NCBI RefSeq assembly: GCF_003335045.1
Contig: NZ_QOZG01000001.1
Span: 310,001 to 374,000, forward strand
Source: Paramesorhizobium salinisoli
GTDB taxonomy: Bacteria; Pseudomonadota; Alphaproteobacteria; Rhizobiales; Rhizobiaceae
Length of the DNA stretch: 64,000 nt
Reading direction: 5' to 3'
Shown here: piece after piece, positions 9,738 through 18,280 of the stretch
How the letters are laid out: each line of letters opens with the position of its first letter
Numbering within the stretch: position 1 is the first letter of the stretch
Notes under the pieces: generated by a model
Told to the model about the DNA's origin: nothing
The model's input: the letters and a program-made list of their open reading frames with translations, nothing else
The model's database searches: none
Position numbers and translations under genes: made by a program

Positions 9738-9770
9738 CTCAGTTCCTTTCGCGTTTCCTCAGGATGAATA

Positions 9771-10460
9771 TCAGGCAAGCCATTTGTCGTAATCGGACAC
9801 CAGCAGGTGAACTGGCTTCACATCTTCCTCGATGGTCGAGAAGCGGCCGATCTTTTCGCGGAAGATATTGTCAGTGAGATCGTCATTGACCGTCGATACC
9901 TCGCCGATGAGCACATCGCCGCCTTCGCCCCAGAACGCATGCCAGTTGCCCGGCAGAAGCGTTACGCTCTCGCCCGGCTTGAGCTTCAGGAGTCCGCCCG
10001 CCTTTAGCGTGACGAGGCGTCCGTCGCAGGCGACCGTGACGTCCGTTTCCTCGTCAACGCTGCCATCGGCTAATGAATTGAAGAGTTCCAGCGTCAGGGT
10101 TGCGCCGCCGCGATTGATGATGTCCTCCGCCTTGACGATATGGCGGTGCATCGGCGAAAGCTGGTCTTTGCGCGAGATCATGATCTTTTCAGCATAGAGC
10201 ATGCCGGTGCCCTTCTTCAGGTCCTCGGCATTGCCGTTGCGCGTCGTGAACAGGAAGAGGCCGAGATCGGCGAACTTGCCCTGGCCGTAATCGGTGATGT
10301 CCCAGCCGAGCCGCGCATCGAGGATCGCCGCCGCATCGCTTGATGTGTGGGTCTTCATCTCTTCCGGCGACCAATAGGCGAAAGGCGGCATGACATACCC
10401 GAAGGAGCGAATAAAAGCGTCGCTTTCGCGAATGATTTCGTTGATTTCGGAGCGTTTCAT
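9771..10460 (-). CDS. D-lyxose/D-mannose isomerase family cupin
   Basis: A 229-residue single-cupin protein matching the D-lyxose ketol-isomerase family (YdaE/SIS-type). Metal-binding residues are in LSPMHRHIVKAEDIINRGG (two His and a Glu) with the third His in LPGNWHAFWGEGGDV. The enzyme would interconvert D-lyxose and D-xylulose or D-mannose and D-fructose in the cytoplasm, using Mn or another divalent metal. The ATG at 10460 is preceded by GGAGGA at about 11 bases; the upstream ATG at 10478 overlaps that site and is less likely. It is followed by the aldo/keto reductase gene. It is divergent from the riboswitch-controlled gbc operon. Confidence 0.85.
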   Translation of the reverse strand: MKRSEINEIIRESDAFIRSFGYVMPPFAYWSPEEMKTHTSSDAAAILDARLGWDITDYGQGKFADLGLFLFTTRNGNAEDLKKGTGMLYAEKIMISRKDQLSPMHRHIVKAEDIINRGGATLTLELFNSLADGSVDEETDVTVACDGRLVTLKAGGLLKLKPGESVTLLPGNWHAFWGEGGDVLIGEVSTVNDDLTDNIFREKIGRFSTIEEDVKPVHLLVSDYDKWLA

Positions 10461-10667
10461 AGGTCTCAATTCCTCCATGCGGGGCTATAACGCCGGGTGA
10501 CGCTTGGTAGCCCCCTTCGCAGCCCCCTGACAATCCTAAAATTGACAATCCCGAACCTGTGCCAGCCGCCACATCCCGGCATTCGTCAGCGGTGTCGTCT
10601 TTACGTGAAGCCGATGTCGTTTCTGCATGAGCTTCCATACCCATCCAATGATTAGATCATGGCATTC

Positions 10668-10870
10668 AGGTGCTGCTCTCTAGGGAGGGCGATAATTGGG
10701 AAATCGGTGGGAAACCGATGCTGCCCCCGCAACGGTATCGGAGTCGGAAAACGGCAATAAGACCACTGGGCAAAATCAGCCTGGGAAGGTGCCGCAATCA
10801 TCCGCAAGGATCGCTCCGAAGCCCGGAAACCAGCCTGAAGGACAAGATTCGACTGATCGCGGCGGGCGGT
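10668..10870 (+). promoter_or_regulatory. Cobalamin (AdoCbl-type) riboswitch in the gbcA leader
   Basis: The core GGGAA-ATC-GGTG (10699-10710) is followed by the diagnostic CTGCCCCCGCAACGGTA (10721-10737). The downstream B12 box reads GAAGCCCGGAAACCAGCCTGA without its last base (about 10818-10837). Spacing and order match the cobalamin riboswitch consensus on the plus strand. The limits of the aptamer are approximate. The only plus-strand gene downstream is gbcA, 100-150 bases away. B12 riboswitches nearly always switch genes off when adenosylcobalamin is high. Confidence 0.93.
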
Positions 10871-10935
10871 CAAGCGGAGTCCCGTGTACGCCACGTCCTC
10901 AGCCCGGGGCCGTGCGCCGTCGCTGGCCTCTTCTC

Positions 10936-10969
10936 CCTCGCCGTTCGACTAAACATTCGCTATGCGAGG
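10936..10969 (+). promoter_or_regulatory. Possible Shine-Dalgarno-sequestering hairpin of the riboswitch
   Basis: CCTCGC at 10936-10941 is a perfect complement of GCGAGG at 10964-10969, which contains the GAGG ribosome-binding site seven bases before the gbcA ATG (10977). An overlapping GGCCTC at 10925-10930 could pair with the same site. No T-tract terminator is seen in the leader. This fits a translational off-switch, by inference. Confidence 0.5.
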
Positions 10970-10976
10970 CAAAGGC

Positions 10977-12221
10977 ATGGACGTTCGCAATGAAATGCTC
11001 AAACATCTGAAGGGGCGCAATGCCAATTTCAGCCTAGAGCAGAAGTTCTACACCGACCCAGACTATTTCAAGCTGGATCTGGAGCACATTTTCTATCGCG
11101 AATGGCTCTTCGTCGGCCATGATTGCGAATTGCCGAAGACCGGCAGCTACCTGACGCTCCAGATCGGAGCCTATCCGGTGGTGGTGGTGCGCGACGCGCA
11201 AGGCCAGATCCGCGCCTTCCACAATTCCTGCCGCCACCGCGGCTCGCGCATCTGCTCTGCGGAAAAGGGAACGGCGGCGAAGCTCGTCTGCCCCTATCAC
11301 CAATGGAGCTACGAACTCGACGGCCGCCTGCTTTTCGCCCGTCAGGTCGGCCCGGATTTCAAGCCGGCCGAATATGGCCTGAAACCGGTCCATTGCGAGA
11401 GCGTTGCCGGCTATATCTTCGTCTGTGTCGCCGATCACGCGCCGGACTTCTCCGCGACGCGCGCCGCGATCGAGCCTTATCTCGCGCCGCATCGCCTGGG
11501 CGAAACCAAGGTCGCCTATGAAAGCACCATCATCGAGAAGGGCAACTGGAAGCTCGTCTGGGAAAACAACCGCGAATGCTACCATTGCGCCGCCAATCAT
11601 CCCGAACTCTGCCGCACCTTTCCCGAAGCGCCCACGGCGACCGGCGTGCAGGGGCTGATGGACGATCCCGAGATCACCGCGCTCTGGCGGAAATGCGAGG
11701 CAGCCGGCCTGCCTTCTACCTTCAACATGTCCGAGGACGGCCAGTACCGCATCACCCGCGTGCCGCTGCTGCGCGATGCCGAAAGCTATACGCTTTCGGG
11801 AAAGCGGGCGGTGAAGAAGCCGCTAAGCCCGGATGTGACCGAAAGTCATATCGGCACGATGCTGCTGTTTCACTACCCATCGAGTTGGAACCACGTCCTG
11901 GGCGACCACGCGATCTCCTTCCGCGTGTTGCCGATCAGCGAGAATGAAACGCAGGTCACCACCAAATGGCTTGTCAACAAGGATGCGGTCGAGGGCGTCG
12001 ATTACGATCTCCACGAATTGACCCATGTCTGGACCGAGACCAATGACCAGGACCGCCGCGTGGTCGAGGAGAACGCCATCGGGATCAAATCCCCTGCCTA
12101 TCAGCCCGGCCCCTATTCGGTCGGACAAGAGGGCGGCGTCATGCAGTTCGTCGAATGGTACGCGAATTTCATCACCCCTCGCCTTGAGGGCAAGGCCGCG
12201 CCGCTCAACCGGGTTGCATAA
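10977..12221 (+). CDS. gbcA: Glycine betaine demethylase oxygenase subunit (Rieske type), GbcA family
   Basis: A 414-residue Rieske non-heme iron oxygenase alpha subunit. The [2Fe-2S] ligands are C85-x-H87 and C105-x2-H108 (NSCRHRGS ... CPYHQW). The mononuclear iron motif is in ENNRECYHCAANHPELC, with the Asp in NDQDRRVVEEN. The tail SPAYQPGPYSVGQEGGV closely matches Pseudomonas GbcA, which N-demethylates glycine betaine to dimethylglycine plus formaldehyde. Stachydrine or another quaternary amine is an alternative substrate. The ATG at 10977 (GAGG seven bases upstream) is preferred over 10962. gbcB follows after 14 bases. A cobalamin riboswitch precedes it, which is unusual for this family. 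No dgcAB or sarcosine oxidase gene is nearby. Confidence 0.9.
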   Translation: MDVRNEMLKHLKGRNANFSLEQKFYTDPDYFKLDLEHIFYREWLFVGHDCELPKTGSYLTLQIGAYPVVVVRDAQGQIRAFHNSCRHRGSRICSAEKGTAAKLVCPYHQWSYELDGRLLFARQVGPDFKPAEYGLKPVHCESVAGYIFVCVADHAPDFSATRAAIEPYLAPHRLGETKVAYESTIIEKGNWKLVWENNRECYHCAANHPELCRTFPEAPTATGVQGLMDDPEITALWRKCEAAGLPSTFNMSEDGQYRITRVPLLRDAESYTLSGKRAVKKPLSPDVTESHIGTMLLFHYPSSWNHVLGDHAISFRVLPISENETQVTTKWLVNKDAVEGVDYDLHELTHVWTETNDQDRRVVEENAIGIKSPAYQPGPYSVGQEGGVMQFVEWYANFITPRLEGKAAPLNRVA

Positions 12222-12235
12222 GGGAAAAACAGGTC

Positions 12236-13333
12236 ATGACCGTCATGCTGTCCCATCCATTAAAGCACCTCGACGAGATGCTTCCCTGGAACGACAAGCT
12301 GCAGATGCTGGAATGCATCTCTGCTGTCGAGGAGGCGCCCGACGTCATGACCTTTTCCTTCCGCACGCCGGATCACAACTGGTTCCGCTACGCGCCCGGC
12401 CAGTTCGTGACCCTCGAACTGCCGGTCTCGCCGGAGCCCGTGATGCGCACCTATACGCTTTCCTCGACCCCCTCGCGGCCCTATTCGCTGGCCGTGACGG
12501 TCAAGGCGCAGAAGGATTCGATCGGCACGCGCTGGATGCTCGATCATTTGCGTCCGGGAATGCAGATCAGGGCCTATGGGCCCACCGGTGATTTCTCGCT
12601 TCACAACCATCCGGGCGAGAAATATCTCTTCATCTCCGCAGGCTCCGGCATCACACCCATGATGTCGATGACCCGCTGGCTGCACGATTGCTCGCCCGCG
12701 TCCGACATCGTTTTCATCAACTGTGCCCGCACCCCTGACGAGATCATCTTTCACGATGAACTGCGCCTCCTGGCCACCCGCGTGGAGGCGCTGAAACTCG
12801 CCTTTATCGTCAAGCAATCCGCTCCGCGTCATGCCTGGAGCGGCCTGCACGGCAGGATCGACCGTTCCAGGCTAGAACTGCTCGCACCCGATTTCATCGA
12901 CCGCACCGTCTTCTGCTGCGGCCCCGAGCCCTTCATGCGTGCAGTGCGTGAGGCGCTGCAGGCCATGGGCTTCGACATGGCGCGCTATCATCAGGAGAGC
13001 TTCCAGCCGGCGGCCGAAACCGTGGTGACGCCTCCCTCGCCCGCGACCGGCAGTCCTGACGCGGCGTCGCAAGCCGCGACCGTGCGGTTCACCCTGTCCG
13101 GCGTCGAGGTGGAATGCGCCGCTGATGACACCGTTCTTCTCGCAGCGCGCAATGCCGGGCTGAAGATCCCGAGCGCCTGCGAGTTTGGCGTCTGCGGGAC
13201 CTGCAAGGTGCTGTGCAGCAGCGGCGAGACGATGATGAGCCACAATGGCGGCATCCGCGATGACGAGATCGAGGAAGGCTATATCCTCGCCTGCTGCACC
13301 CGCCCCATCGGCCAGATAGAGATCGACGCCTGA
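12236..13333 (+). CDS. gbcB: Glycine betaine demethylase reductase subunit, GbcB family
   Basis: A 365-residue electron-transfer flavoprotein. The FAD-binding RTYTLSSTPS motif is at about residues 80-89, the NAD-binding SAGSGITPMMSM at about 134-145, and CCGPEPFM at about 224-231. A C-terminal plant-type [2Fe-2S] ferredoxin domain carries CEFGVCGTCKVLC and the final Cys of ILACCTRP. It passes electrons from NAD(P)H to the Rieske centre of GbcA. The position directly after gbcA and the hybrid reductase-ferredoxin order match the Pseudomonas pair. It should be co-regulated by the upstream riboswitch as part of the same transcript. Confidence 0.9.
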   Translation: MTVMLSHPLKHLDEMLPWNDKLQMLECISAVEEAPDVMTFSFRTPDHNWFRYAPGQFVTLELPVSPEPVMRTYTLSSTPSRPYSLAVTVKAQKDSIGTRWMLDHLRPGMQIRAYGPTGDFSLHNHPGEKYLFISAGSGITPMMSMTRWLHDCSPASDIVFINCARTPDEIIFHDELRLLATRVEALKLAFIVKQSAPRHAWSGLHGRIDRSRLELLAPDFIDRTVFCCGPEPFMRAVREALQAMGFDMARYHQESFQPAAETVVTPPSPATGSPDAASQAATVRFTLSGVEVECAADDTVLLAARNAGLKIPSACEFGVCGTCKVLCSSGETMMSHNGGIRDDEIEEGYILACCTRPIGQIEIDA

Positions 13334-13476
13334 CCCAAATAGCATTCTGTCAGTTGACGAAACGGCATTTCTGACGCACCTCTTCGCCGGGAAAAAATAA
13401 GAAAAGATCAGAATGAGGGTGGTTAGGCGATTCCAGGGATCGGAATCGCTCCGGAAACGCGTGGCAGGAGGTTCGC

Positions 13477-14076
13477 ATGGCGGAAGAAGCATTGATTGTG
13501 ATCGATATGCAGAATGATTTCTGCCCCGGTGGCGCGCTGGCCGTGGACGGCGGCGACGAGATCGTGCCCGGCATCAACCGCCTCATCCAAACGTCCGATC
13601 ACGTCGTTCTGACGCAGGACTGGCACCCGGCCGGCCATTCCAGCTTCGCCTCCAGCCATCCCGGCAAGAGCCCGTTTGAAACGGTGACCATGCCCTATGG
13701 CGAGCAGAAGCTCTGGCCCGACCATTGCATCCAGGGAAACCCTGGCGCCGATTTCCACCCGCAACTGGAGTGGACCAAGGCGGAACTGGTGGTGCGCAAG
13801 GGCTTCCGCACGGCGATCGACAGCTATTCGGCGTTTTTCGAGAACGATCACACCACCCCAACGGGGCTCGGCGGCTATCTACGCGAGCGCGGCATCCGAC
13901 GATTGACGATTGCCGGGCTGGCGACCGATTTCTGCGTCGCCTATTCCGCCCTTGACGCGGTCGAACAAGGCTTTGCCGTCACCGTGCGTCTGGAGGCATG
14001 TCGAGGCATCGACCTTGCCGGGTCGATGGCTGAGATGATCGGCCGGATGCGCGGAGCAGGCGTCACGCTCGCCTGA
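13477..14076 (+). CDS. pncA: Nicotinamidase / pyrazinamidase
   Basis: A 199-residue isochorismatase-fold amidohydrolase. The catalytic Asp is D10 (VIDMQNDF), the Lys is in VVRKGF, and the nucleophilic Cys is in GLATDFCVAYSALDA. Metal-binding Asp and His residues are in TQDWHPAGHSSFASSHPG. It hydrolyses nicotinamide to nicotinate in the NAD salvage pathway and would activate pyrazinamide. The start ATG follows AGGAGG at five bases. It is probably a separate transcription unit, with about 140 bp between it and gbcB. Confidence 0.93.
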   Translation: MAEEALIVIDMQNDFCPGGALAVDGGDEIVPGINRLIQTSDHVVLTQDWHPAGHSSFASSHPGKSPFETVTMPYGEQKLWPDHCIQGNPGADFHPQLEWTKAELVVRKGFRTAIDSYSAFFENDHTTPTGLGGYLRERGIRRLTIAGLATDFCVAYSALDAVEQGFAVTVRLEACRGIDLAGSMAEMIGRMRGAGVTLA

Positions 14077-14211
14077 GCGCATTCCAGCCTCCAAGCCGCC
14101 AGCGCACGACGGTTTCCGCCTCCTCGGAGCAAACCGCTCTTTGCGAGAACACTGTCGTCGTTGGCACCATGATTTCCCCCGTTCTCCACGGGTCTTTTCC
14201 GGTTCATTGCA

Positions 14212-15609
14212 ATGACCACCACCATAGAAGCGCAAATGCGCAGTATCGATTCTTTCTGGCATGAAGCACGCGCCATGCTGGCGCTTGCCTGGCCGATGAT
14301 CCTGACCAACGTCGCCCAGACGGCGATGACCGCAACCGACGTCATGATGATGGGCTGGATCAGCCCGGATGCGCTTGCCGCGGGCGCCCTTGGCTCCAAC
14401 CTCTATTACACCCCGATGTTCTTCGGCATGGGGCTGACACTCGCCACCTCTCCCATGCTGGCCCGGCAGCTCGGGGCAAACCGCCATTCCGTGCGCGAGG
14501 TGAGGCGCACCGTCCGCCAGGGCCTGTGGGTAGCGCTGTTCATTTCGGTGCCTCTCTGGCTCATGCTTTGGCAGGCTGAAGCGATCCTGCTCCTGATGGG
14601 GCAGAAGCCGGATCTTGCACGCGTGGCCGGGCATTACGTCCATACGCTGCAATGGAGTCTCCTGCCCTTCTACGGCTATATCGTGCTGCGCTCGTTCATC
14701 TCGGCGTTCGAGCGGCCGGGCTGGGCCATGGTGGTGGTCCTCTTCGCCGTGCCGTTCAACGCGCTGGCCAACTGGTGCCTGATGTTCGGCAAGCTCGGTT
14801 TTCCAGCACTTGGCGTCGCCGGCTCAGGACTGGCCACTACGCTTTCGAGCAGCGTGATGTTCCTGGGGCTGATAATCGTCGTTCTCAGGGAAAAGCAGTT
14901 CCGCCGTTACAGGCTTTTCGGCCGGTTCTGGCGGGCCGACTGGCCGCGCTTCCTCCAGATCCTGCAACTGGGGCTGCCGATTGCCGCCATCATCGTCTTC
15001 GAGGTATCGCTTTTCAATGGCGCGGCCCTGCTGATGGGCCTCATCGGCGCATCCTCGCTCGCGGCGCACGCCATCGCCATCCAGATCTGTTCCCTGGCCT
15101 TCATGGTGCCGCTCGGCTTTGGCCAGGCGGTGACCGTCCGCGTTGGACGTTTCTTCGGCGCTGGCGACGGTGAAGGCGTACGCCGGGCCGGATGGACAGC
15201 CTATGCGCTCGGCGTCGGTTTCATGACGCTGACTGGGCTTGTGATGGTGCTGGCGCCGCATTTTCTCATCAGCGCCTTCATCGACATCCACGCGGTGCAG
15301 AATGCCGAAGTGGTCGCGCACGCCGTCACCTTCCTGATCTTCGCCGCACTCTTCCAGATCGCCGATGGAGCCCAGGCCGTCGGCAGCGGGATGTTGCGCG
15401 GCCTTCACGACACGACGATGCCGATGATCTACGCCGCGATCGGCTATTGGGGCGTCGGTATGCCGCTCGGCGTCTATCTGGCGTTCTGGATGGGATGGGA
15501 GGGTGCGGGCATATGGACGGGCCTGTTCATCGGCCTCGCCGTGGTAGCCGCCCTCCTTCTCTGGCGCTGGCTCACCCGCGCCAGATGGGTCCCGGCGGAA
15601 CTGGCTTAG
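14212..15609 (+). CDS. MATE family multidrug efflux transporter (NorM-like)
   Basis: A 465-residue membrane protein with about 12 hydrophobic helices in two pseudo-repeats. The first repeat starts LAWPMILTNVAQTAMTATDVMMMGWIS and the second LQLGLPIAAIIVFEVSLF; both carry family-typical residues. MATE proteins export cationic drugs or metabolites using a Na+ or H+ gradient. It is similar in layout to Brucella NorMI, but the substrate is not predictable. The ATG at 14212 lacks a clear ribosome-binding site. It is convergent with the DUF475 gene with only 21 bp between the stops. Confidence 0.9.
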   Translation: MTTTIEAQMRSIDSFWHEARAMLALAWPMILTNVAQTAMTATDVMMMGWISPDALAAGALGSNLYYTPMFFGMGLTLATSPMLARQLGANRHSVREVRRTVRQGLWVALFISVPLWLMLWQAEAILLLMGQKPDLARVAGHYVHTLQWSLLPFYGYIVLRSFISAFERPGWAMVVVLFAVPFNALANWCLMFGKLGFPALGVAGSGLATTLSSSVMFLGLIIVVLREKQFRRYRLFGRFWRADWPRFLQILQLGLPIAAIIVFEVSLFNGAALLMGLIGASSLAAHAIAIQICSLAFMVPLGFGQAVTVRVGRFFGAGDGEGVRRAGWTAYALGVGFMTLTGLVMVLAPHFLISAFIDIHAVQNAEVVAHAVTFLIFAALFQIADGAQAVGSGMLRGLHDTTMPMIYAAIGYWGVGMPLGVYLAFWMGWEGAGIWTGLFIGLAVVAALLLWRWLTRARWVPAELA

Positions 15610-15630
15610 CCGCAGCCGCGCGCGGGTTCC

Positions 15631-16698
15631 CTACCGCTCGCGCGCGTCCTCCTCCGCCTCCTGCCATCCCGGATTGGCCCTGTTGTAGCGCATGGACGAG
15701 ATGAGCGAGAGCAGGATCAGCGCCGCGCCGATCAGCCCGGTGATGACTTCGGGAATGTGCATCAATGTCTGGACATACATGATTACGGCGAGGACGAGGA
15801 TGGCGTAGAACGCGCCGTGCTCGAGATAACGATACCGGCCGAGCGTCTGTTTCTCGACCAGCATGATGGTCATCGAGCGGACATAGAAGGCGCCAATGCC
15901 AAGGCCGATGGCGATCACGAAAAGATTGGTCGAAAGCGCGAACGCGCCGATCACCCCGTCGAAGGAAAAGCTGGCGTCGAGCACTTCGAGATAGATGAAC
16001 GCACCGAGACCGCCTTTATGAACGGTGTTCATCTGCTCTTGCGTGGCATCCAGCACTTCGCCAAGCCCTTCCACGGCCAGGAAGGTCAAGAGCCCGTAGA
16101 TGGCCGCGGTCAGGAATGTATCGGCCTCGCCCTGCGGCAACTGCCGGGAGAAAACCAGGATCAGCACCAGCACGATGCCGATTTCCACCCCCTGCACGGA
16201 AGCAAATTTCGACAGGCGGCTTTCCAGAACCTTGATCCAGTGCACATCTTTCTCGACATTGAAGAAATATTTCATCCCCACCATCATCAGGAAGGTGCCG
16301 CCGAAGGCCGCAATCCCGGTATGCGCCTCGCCGATGATGCGCGCATATTCGGCCGGCTGAAAGATGGCGAGGCGTATTGCCGAGATCGGATCGATCCACG
16401 CCGCGATGGCGACGACGGCGAGCGGAAAAATGATCCGCATGCCGAACACCGCGATGATGATGCCCCATGTCAGAAAGCGATGCTGCCATTTGGGCGTCAT
16501 GTCGCGCAGGATGCGCGCATTGACGATGGCGTTGTCGAAGGAAAGCGAAATTTCCAGGATGCCTAGCACGAGGCAGATGATGAAAACCGAAACGGCGCCC
16601 TCGATATTGCCCGTGGTCTCATATCCAAGCCAAGCGCCAAGCGCGAGGCCGACGATCGTGAAGAGGAAGGCCCAGGTGAAATAACGAAGATTGGCCAT
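15631..16698 (-). CDS. DUF475 (TerC-like) integral membrane protein
   Basis: A 355-residue membrane protein with about nine hydrophobic helices, matching the DUF475 family related to TerC. Family-typical segments are ISLSFDNAIVNA and DASFSFDGVIGAFAL, each with an acidic residue inside a helix, suggesting metal-ion transport. The start was set at 16698 (MANLRYFTW), after a GGGTGG stretch; an upstream in-frame ATG at 16746 gives a non-conserved extension. The function is unproven; TerC relatives are linked to metal export and tellurite phenotypes. Confidence 0.85.
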   Translation of the reverse strand: MANLRYFTWAFLFTIVGLALGAWLGYETTGNIEGAVSVFIICLVLGILEISLSFDNAIVNARILRDMTPKWQHRFLTWGIIIAVFGMRIIFPLAVVAIAAWIDPISAIRLAIFQPAEYARIIGEAHTGIAAFGGTFLMMVGMKYFFNVEKDVHWIKVLESRLSKFASVQGVEIGIVLVLILVFSRQLPQGEADTFLTAAIYGLLTFLAVEGLGEVLDATQEQMNTVHKGGLGAFIYLEVLDASFSFDGVIGAFALSTNLFVIAIGLGIGAFYVRSMTIMLVEKQTLGRYRYLEHGAFYAILVLAVIMYVQTLMHIPEVITGLIGAALILLSLISSMRYNRANPGWQEAEEDARER

Positions 16699-17214
16699 GA
16701 CCACCCGCTGAAACGAGATGACGATCCACACGCGAGCGACCGGCACCTAAAGCGGCTAAGATGCTTCGGCGTGCCTGGCGGTGCGAACGGCAGCGCAATC
16801 TACGAAACCGTTAAGACCTATTTAGAACCGGAACCCCGTGCGAACAAGGGACGAGGGTCGATTCCAACCACGGCGTCGCTTCACGACTCAAAGCGCGGCC
16901 CTGCTCGATATAAAAGACCCGAACTTGGCCGATCACTAAAGGCCTATCCGGATGCTTTTTTTGAATATTACAGAGTAAAATCAAATAATACTGTTAAATA
17001 TCAAAACCAAATGTCGCCAAAATTACTGGCCTTCGCTCTTTTCCTTTAAAGATGCTATTATTTTCCAATAACAAATTCGGCATTATTGGAGTTATCGCAA
17101 CAAAGTCATGGCTAATGTTATTGTCCTCGCCACTACAGAAGCACGAAACCTCGTACTCTTGGGAATGGGCAATTCTCCAATAGAGATTCGGTGCAACGTA
17201 TGACTTACAAAGAA
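16699..17214. other. Gene-free gap with AT-rich segment
   Basis: About 515 bp between the DUF475 start and the tRNA 3' end. From about 16960 to 17215 the composition shifts to clearly AT-rich, unlike the flanks. Short open frames at 16771-17049 (+) and 16994-17248 (-) have no recognisable domain; the second runs into the tRNA. No duplicated tRNA 3' end and no integrase were found. Confidence 0.6.
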
Positions 17215-17291
17215 TGGTGGGCCCGGAGGGACTCGAACCCCCAACCAAGCGGTTATGAGCCGCCGGCTCTAACCAATTGAGCTACAGGCCC
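17215..17291 (-). tRNA. tRNA with CAU anticodon, best fit tRNA-Ile2
   Basis: A complete 77-nt cloverleaf on the minus strand with encoded CCA. The acceptor GGGCCUG/CGGGCCC pairs fully including one U-G pair. The D-arm contains GCUCAAUUGGUUAGAGC, the anticodon loop is CUCAUAA, and the T-loop is UUCGAGU. The anticodon arm plus CUUGGU variable region resembles tRNA-Ile2, whose C34 is changed to lysidine by TilS so that it reads AUA, more than elongator tRNA-Met. Simple annotation by anticodon would call it tRNA-Met. Confidence 0.93.
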
Positions 17292-17408
17292 CACGCATCA
17301 CTGCCCTAGCCTAAACGTCTCGCTTAAACAAGCGTTTTGCCCTATTACGCACATATTCACTTGCGACCCATGCAGGGTTGGGACAATTTTTCAATTGGAG
17401 CTTTCTTG

Positions 17409-18164
17409 ATGACCAAGGCAACTCAGGCTTTTTTCGGATCTGCGCTTTTCGCCGCCGCGCTCATCGGCGCTACAGCCCTTCCCGCCATGGCCCAGGAGAA
17501 TGACATGTCAAAGCCCGTGCCGCGCATCATGGTGACAGGCGAAGGCGAGACCACGGCGGCGCCCGACATGGCGATCCTCACGCTCAACGTGCTGCGCGAG
17601 GCCGACACCGCCCGCGAGGCCATGACCGCCAACAACGACGCCATGGGCAAGGTCCTCGCCGCCATGAAGGAAGCCGGCATCGAGGATCGCGACCTCCAGA
17701 CCTCCGGCGTCAACATCCAGCCGCGCTATGTCTATCCCGACGACAAGAACGGTCTGAAGGAGCCGAAGATCACCGGCTATACCGTGACCAACTCGCTCAC
17801 CGTGCGGGTCCGCGATCTCGACAAGGTCGGCGCCGTTCTCGATCAGTCGGTGACGCTTGGCGTCAACCAGGGCGGCAATCTCAGCTTCACCAACGACAAT
17901 CCCTCCGCCGCCATCAACGAAGCGCGCAAGCGCGCCATGGCCGACGCCCTGACTAAGGCAAGAACGCTGACAGATGCCGCCGGTGTCGGTCTCGGCCGCG
18001 TGATCGAAATCAGCGAGCAGTCGTTCCGCCCGCAGCCGATGCCCTTCGCCCGCAACAAGATGATGATGGCCGAGGCGCAGGCTGCAGGTGATGCGGTGCC
18101 GGTCGCAGCCGGTGAAAACACCTATCATGTCACGGTGAACGTCACGTTTGAGCTGAAGCAGTAA
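17409..18164 (+). CDS. SIMPL-domain (DUF541) periplasmic protein, BP26/Omp28 family
   Basis: A 251-residue exported protein. The signal peptide ends [10 protein letters not shown] (cleavage near residue 29). The SIMPL domain contains [60 protein letters not shown] and VTLGVNQGG, many shared with Brucella BP26 (Omp28), a periplasmic immunodominant antigen that forms ring-shaped oligomers. The physiological role is unknown. The start is supported by GGAG eight bases before the ATG at 17409; an upstream ATG in the same frame would destroy the signal peptide. It is followed by a strong terminator. The divergence from Brucella BP26 suggests a neighbouring genus. Confidence 0.92.
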   Translation: MTKATQAFFGSALFAAALIGATALPAMAQENDMSKPVPRIMVTGEGETTAAPDMAILTLNVLREADTAREAMTANNDAMGKVLAAMKEAGIEDRDLQTSGVNIQPRYVYPDDKNGLKEPKITGYTVTNSLTVRVRDLDKVGAVLDQSVTLGVNQGGNLSFTNDNPSAAINEARKRAMADALTKARTLTDAAGVGLGRVIEISEQSFRPQPMPFARNKMMMAEAQAAGDAVPVAAGENTYHVTVNVTFELKQ

Positions 18165-18174
18165 CAATCTGAGG

Positions 18175-18207
18175 AAAAACGGGAGCCGGTTTCGGCTCCC
18201 GTTTTTC
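18175..18207 (+). terminator. Terminator after the BP26-like gene
   Basis: Stem ACGGGAGCCG/CGGCTCCCGT with loop GTTT is followed by TTTTT. It lies 15 bases after the stop codon. Confidence 0.9.
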
Positions 18208-18233
18208 TCGAGACGTTTTTACCACGCTATGAG

Positions 18234-18260
18234 AAAAGGGCGCCACGAGGCGCCCTTTTT
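18234..18260 (-). terminator. Terminator of the small exported protein gene
   Basis: Stem AAAAGGGCGCC/GGCGCCCTTTTT with a short ACGA loop. It is A/T-flanked on both sides, so it can act in either direction. It closes the minus-strand gene ending at 18281. Confidence 0.88.
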
Positions 18261-18280
18261 GCATCTACATCCAATCCGTC

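Noticed and set aside
16771-17049. 92-residue open frame in the gap before the tRNA
   Set aside because: Low-complexity start, no recognisable domain, no ribosome-binding site, and it runs into AT-rich sequence.
16960-17291. tRNA attachment site for an integrated element
   Set aside because: No duplicate of the tRNA 3' end and no integrase are visible, so only the base-composition shift is reported.
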